This document shows positions 6,593-8,953 of a DNA stretch of 8,953 nt, in pieces. Source of the DNA: Lachnoclostridium phytofermentans. GTDB lineage: Bacteria; Bacillota; Clostridia; Lachnospirales; Lachnospiraceae. The stretch lies in contig DPVV01000021.1 of NCBI GenBank assembly GCA_003526525.1, positions 377-9,329 on the forward strand, written 5' to 3'. The notes beneath the pieces are model-generated. The model did no database searches and was not told the origin of the DNA. It saw nothing but the letters and a program-made list of their open reading frames with translations. The position numbers and the translations under genes were made by a program. Each line of letters opens with the position of its first letter. Within the stretch, counting starts at the first letter, position 1.

Positions 6593-7366
6593 ATGGTAAC
6601 GGCAATTATACTTTCGGGTGGATCCGGAAGCCGATTGGGAAGTGACATCCCAAAACAATATATAGAAGTAGCTGGTAAGCCTGTAATTTCATATTGCCTT
6701 GAGACATTATTTAACAGCAGATTTATAGATAGTGTTTTGATTGTTGCAGCAGAGAATTGGCAGGAATACATTAGTAAGAAAGTATCCAAACTGAATAATA
6801 ACGGAAAATTTATAGGTTATGCTCTGCCGGGTAAGACCAGGCAGTTGTCAATATATAATGGCTTAAAGGCGATTGAGAAATATGCTCTACAGAATCCAGA
6901 GCATTATGTTTTTATTCATGATGCGGCGAGACCGCTGCTTTCGGAGAATGATATTGCGAGTTATGTTACAGCAGCCAGGGGGCATGATGGTGTATTGCCC
7001 GTCCTTCCAATGAAGGATACTGTATATTTGAGTGACGATGGCATGCAGATTTCGTCACTTTTGAATAGAAAAAAGGTATTCGCTGGACAGGCGCCGGAGT
7101 TTTTTGTGTATAAAAAGTATTTAGACGCAAATGAGAGGCTTATTACATGGAGTATGAGTTCCAATGGGACAGATAAGCTTATTGCTCCTGATTCGGATAT
7201 ATATATGATTAATGGATCAACTGAACCAGCAATAATGGCCGGGATGGATATATGTATAGTCCCTGGAAATGAAAGTAATTTTAAGATAACAACAGCGGAG
7301 GATTTCGCCAGATTTAAGATTGTTATAAGAAAGAGATGTAGTGCTGATGAGGAAATGGAGTCTTGA
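6593..7366 (+). CDS. IspD/TarI-type cytidylyltransferase, probably making a CDP-polyol
   Basis: IspD-superfamily nucleotidyltransferase of 257 residues. These enzymes join CTP to methylerythritol phosphate (IspD) or to ribitol-5-phosphate (TarI, mammalian ISPD). The P-loop-like start is IILSGGSGSRLGSDIPKQY at residues 5-23, with Lys21 expected to bind CTP. GKTRQLSIYNGL at 80-91, FIHDAARPLL at 107-116 and a PMKDTV motif follow, and FKITTAEDF lies near the end. The usual QTPQ motif is changed to QAPEFF at 166-171. The setting, with a ketose-phosphate epimerase before it and a polyol dehydrogenase and a LicD gene after it, argues for a cell-surface CDP-polyol rather than isoprenoid synthesis. 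The last 20 bases overlap the dehydrogenase gene, so the two products are probably made together. CDP-ribitol is the default; another pentitol or a hexitol is possible. Confidence 0.85.
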   Translation: MVTAIILSGGSGSRLGSDIPKQYIEVAGKPVISYCLETLFNSRFIDSVLIVAAENWQEYISKKVSKLNNNGKFIGYALPGKTRQLSIYNGLKAIEKYALQNPEHYVFIHDAARPLLSENDIASYVTAARGHDGVLPVLPMKDTVYLSDDGMQISSLLNRKKVFAGQAPEFFVYKKYLDANERLITWSMSSNGTDKLIAPDSDIYMINGSTEPAIMAGMDICIVPGNESNFKITTAEDFARFKIVIRKRCSADEEMES

Positions 7367-8414
7367 GGGAAAAAATGTATATAAATATATAGAAGATGCC
7401 TGTATGCCGGAACCAGCAGAGGATGAAGTGCTTATTCGGGTAATGGCATGTGGAATTTGTGGATCTGATATTCCGAGAGTATATGAAACCGGAGCACACA
7501 GGATGCCGCTTACTATCGGACATGAGTTCTCTGGCGTTGTGGTAAATACCGGAAGTTCTGTCAACAGTAGTTGGCTTAATAAAAGAGTCGGAGTTTTTCC
7601 ATTAATTCCATGCAGAGAGTGCCCGGCATGCAAGCAAAAGAAATACGAAATGTGCTCTGATTACAGTTATTTGGGATCAAGACGTGATGGAGGCTTTGCG
7701 GATTATGTGAGCGTGCCGGAGTGGAATCTGATAGAACTTCCTGATAATGTAACATACGAGCAGGCAGCAATGCTGGAGCCAATGAGTGTTGCAATCCATG
7801 CTGTCAGAAAACTCGCAGTAAATTCACAGACAAGTGTAGCAGTATGTGGTCTTGGAACAATTGGTCAGTTTATCGTTATGTCACTTCTGCAGCAAGGAGT
7901 GCATAATGTCTATGCGATTGGAAATAAGACGATTCAAAAAGACGCAGTGTTGAAAATTGGACTTTCTGAAGATCATTATTGTGACTCAAGGAATGAAGAT
8001 GTAAAGGAATGGATAAGAGAGAAGACTGAAGAAAAGGGAATAGATGTATATTTTGAATGCGTTGGAAGAAATGATACAGTTTCGTTAGGCATTAATATAG
8101 CTGCACCAGATGGACAAATCTGTCTGGTTGGGAATCCATATACAGATATGGTTTTGCCTAAAAATTTATACTGGATAATATTAAGAAAACAGCTTAGCTT
8201 GATAGGTACCTGGAATTCCTCCTTTTATGGTATGGCAGATGAGAAAGCTTTATCTGATGATTGGCATTATGTATTAGGTTGCCTGGCTAATGGAAAGATA
8301 AAACCAGAAGCCTTGATTACTCATATGTTTGGATTGGATGAGATTAATCTAGGGTTTGAAATCATGAAGGAAAAAAAGGAAGAATATATCAAGATCATGA
8401 TGATAAATATATAA
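7347..8414 (+). CDS. Zinc-dependent polyol (phosphate) dehydrogenase, GatD-like
   Basis: Medium-chain zinc alcohol dehydrogenase of 355 residues, close in style to the galactitol-1-phosphate/sorbitol dehydrogenase branch. Catalytic zinc ligands are Cys38 in CGICGSDIPR and His59-Glu60 in IGHEFSG. Four cysteines for a structural zinc sit at 89, 92, 95 and 103 (CRECPACK, then MC). YLGSRRDGGFADYVSVP is typical of the polyol dehydrogenase branch. The cofactor motif CGLGTIGQ has its first glycine at 168. In this cluster it probably runs as a reductase, turning a ketose phosphate into the polyol phosphate used by the preceding cytidylyltransferase. This is the role TarJ plays in staphylococci, but the N-terminal half does not look like TarJ as I remember it. 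I chose ATG 7347; a GTG at 7341 in the same frame is an alternative. It overlaps the previous gene by 20 bases. Confidence 0.87.
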   Translation: MRKWSLEGKNVYKYIEDACMPEPAEDEVLIRVMACGICGSDIPRVYETGAHRMPLTIGHEFSGVVVNTGSSVNSSWLNKRVGVFPLIPCRECPACKQKKYEMCSDYSYLGSRRDGGFADYVSVPEWNLIELPDNVTYEQAAMLEPMSVAIHAVRKLAVNSQTSVAVCGLGTIGQFIVMSLLQQGVHNVYAIGNKTIQKDAVLKIGLSEDHYCDSRNEDVKEWIREKTEEKGIDVYFECVGRNDTVSLGINIAAPDGQICLVGNPYTDMVLPKNLYWIILRKQLSLIGTWNSSFYGMADEKALSDDWHYVLGCLANGKIKPEALITHMFGLDEINLGFEIMKEKKEEYIKIMMINI

Positions 8415-8429
8415 ATTTTAAGATGTTAT

Positions 8430-8433
8430 GAGG
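8430..8433 (+). promoter_or_regulatory. Ribosome binding site deciding the LicD gene start
   Basis: GAGG lies 9 bases before ATG 8443. The in-frame ATG at 8428 has only a weak AAG upstream, so 8443 is preferred. The site lies in a 28-base gap after the dehydrogenase stop. Confidence 0.5.
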
Positions 8434-8442
8434 TATTGTGAA

Positions 8443-8953
8443 ATGCATTTTGACAGCTCCTATTTTGAGGACGAAACAAGAGAAGGTTTTTATATACCAG
8501 GAATGGTAAAAAGATCCTGGGCAGTACAGATGGAAGTATTAAATGTAATTGCTGATATCTGTGAGAAAAATGGCATCAGATGGTTTGCTGATTGCGGTAC
8601 TCTTCTTGGTGCAGTAAGACATGGAGGCTTTATTCCATGGGATGATGACCTTGATATATGTATGCTGCGTGAAGATTATATCAGATTCAATAAAGTGGTA
8701 AGGGACAGTGTGCCGGAAGGATACAGGGTTCTGAATCTTGAATTTGAGGATGAATATGATAATTTTATTACAAGAGTGACAAATAGCAGTGCAATCGGAA
8801 TAGGTGTTGACTATTTAAAAAATAACCATGGATTCCCCTACGTTGCAGGCGTTGATATCTTTCCATTAGACTATCTGATGGAAAATGATGAGAATGAGGA
8901 AGAACGCAGAGTGCAGGCCTATACTTTATGGAATTTGGCAGAAGATATCAAAA
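8443..8953 (+). CDS. LicD-family phosphotransferase, 3' end outside the window
   Basis: LicD proteins transfer phosphocholine or polyol phosphate from a CDP donor onto a cell-surface glycan. The mammalian relatives fukutin and FKRP transfer ribitol-5-phosphate from CDP-ribitol. The frame is open from ATG 8443 to the window end, giving 170 complete codons, and the rest of the gene is missing. The N-terminal stretch YFEDETREGFYIPGMVKRSW is typical of clostridial LicD proteins. The family core runs from residue 50 to 72: DCGTLLGAVRHGG, then FIPWDDDLDI, with the acidic cluster Asp67-69 and Asp71 expected to bind metal. Later, VAGVDIFPLDYL is also family-like. Following a cytidylyltransferase and a polyol dehydrogenase, the likely donor is a CDP-polyol made by those genes. 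No choline-specific genes (licA/licB/licC) are visible here, but they could lie outside the window. Confidence 0.9.
   Translation, partial: MHFDSSYFEDETREGFYIPGMVKRSWAVQMEVLNVIADICEKNGIRWFADCGTLLGAVRHGGFIPWDDDLDICMLREDYIRFNKVVRDSVPEGYRVLNLEFEDEYDNFITRVTNSSAIGIGVDYLKNNHGFPYVAGVDIFPLDYLMENDENEEERRVQAYTLWNLAEDIK

Noticed and set aside
6593..7366. Housekeeping isoprenoid IspD (methylerythritol-phosphate cytidylyltransferase)
   Set aside because: The fold fits, but there is no IspF or other isoprenoid gene nearby, and the neighbours form a polyol-phosphate set ending in LicD. It cannot be excluded from sequence alone.
7217..7633. 138-codon antisense frame across the cytidylyltransferase/dehydrogenase junction
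   Set aside because: It overlaps two genes with conserved family motifs on the + strand, and its own translation shows no domain.
8443..8953. Phosphocholine-specific LicD as part of a lic locus
   Set aside because: No choline kinase, transporter or CDP-choline synthetase is in the window, while a CDP-polyol set lies directly upstream. Polyol phosphate is the simpler reading.
1..8953. CRISPR array, tRNA/rRNA, phage or toxin-antitoxin/defence system
   Set aside because: No regularly spaced repeats, RNA-gene-like sequences, integrase/transposase motifs or defence domains were seen on either strand. All supported genes fit surface glycan synthesis.

Overview
This window reads as the middle of a surface-polysaccharide (capsule, teichoic-acid-like or other phosphoglycan) gene cluster from a low-GC Gram-positive bacterium. 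A gut or rumen clostridium of the Lachnospiraceae type is my best guess. The basis is AT-rich codon use, strong GGAG-type ribosome binding sites, tightly packed genes and the protein families present; no ribosomal or housekeeping marker fixes the genus. All genes I can support lie on the + strand. The first and last genes run off the window.

Layout. (1) 1-653: 3' part of a class I SAM-dependent methyltransferase. (2) 654-1122: about 470 bases without an intact gene, holding protein-like but stop- and frameshift-broken stretches that look like the remains of one or two genes. (3) 1123-5879: four genes in a tight run, with two 8-base stop/start overlaps. They encode a WbsX-type (GH99-like) protein, a Stealth-family sugar-phosphate transferase, a GT32-type DXD glycosyltransferase and an FkbM-type methyltransferase. 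Three of these four also carry an apparently related extra Rossmann-like domain, at the C-terminus of the first and at the N-terminus of the third and fourth. (4) 5920-8953: a second block of visibly higher GC. It encodes a ribulose-phosphate/allulose-phosphate 3-epimerase family protein, an IspD/TarI-type cytidylyltransferase, a GatD-like zinc polyol dehydrogenase and the start of a LicD-family phosphotransferase.

How the genes may work together (inference). The second block has the logic of a CDP-polyol route: epimerise a ketose phosphate, reduce it to a polyol phosphate, activate it with CTP, then transfer polyol phosphate to a glycan with the LicD protein. The same enzyme types (IspD-like cytidylyltransferase and LicD/fukutin-like transferase) make and transfer CDP-ribitol in mammals. 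The dedicated epimerase and a GatD-like rather than TarJ-like reductase raise the possibility that the polyol is not ribitol. The first block would assemble the repeat unit with glycosyl transfer, a sugar-1-phosphate linkage (Stealth) and O-methylation (FkbM and the first methyltransferase). The product would be a glycan with phosphodiester links and probably a polyol-phosphate decoration.

I see no tRNA, rRNA, CRISPR array, complete insertion sequence, clear terminator or convincing promoter here. The operon promoter is probably upstream of the window.
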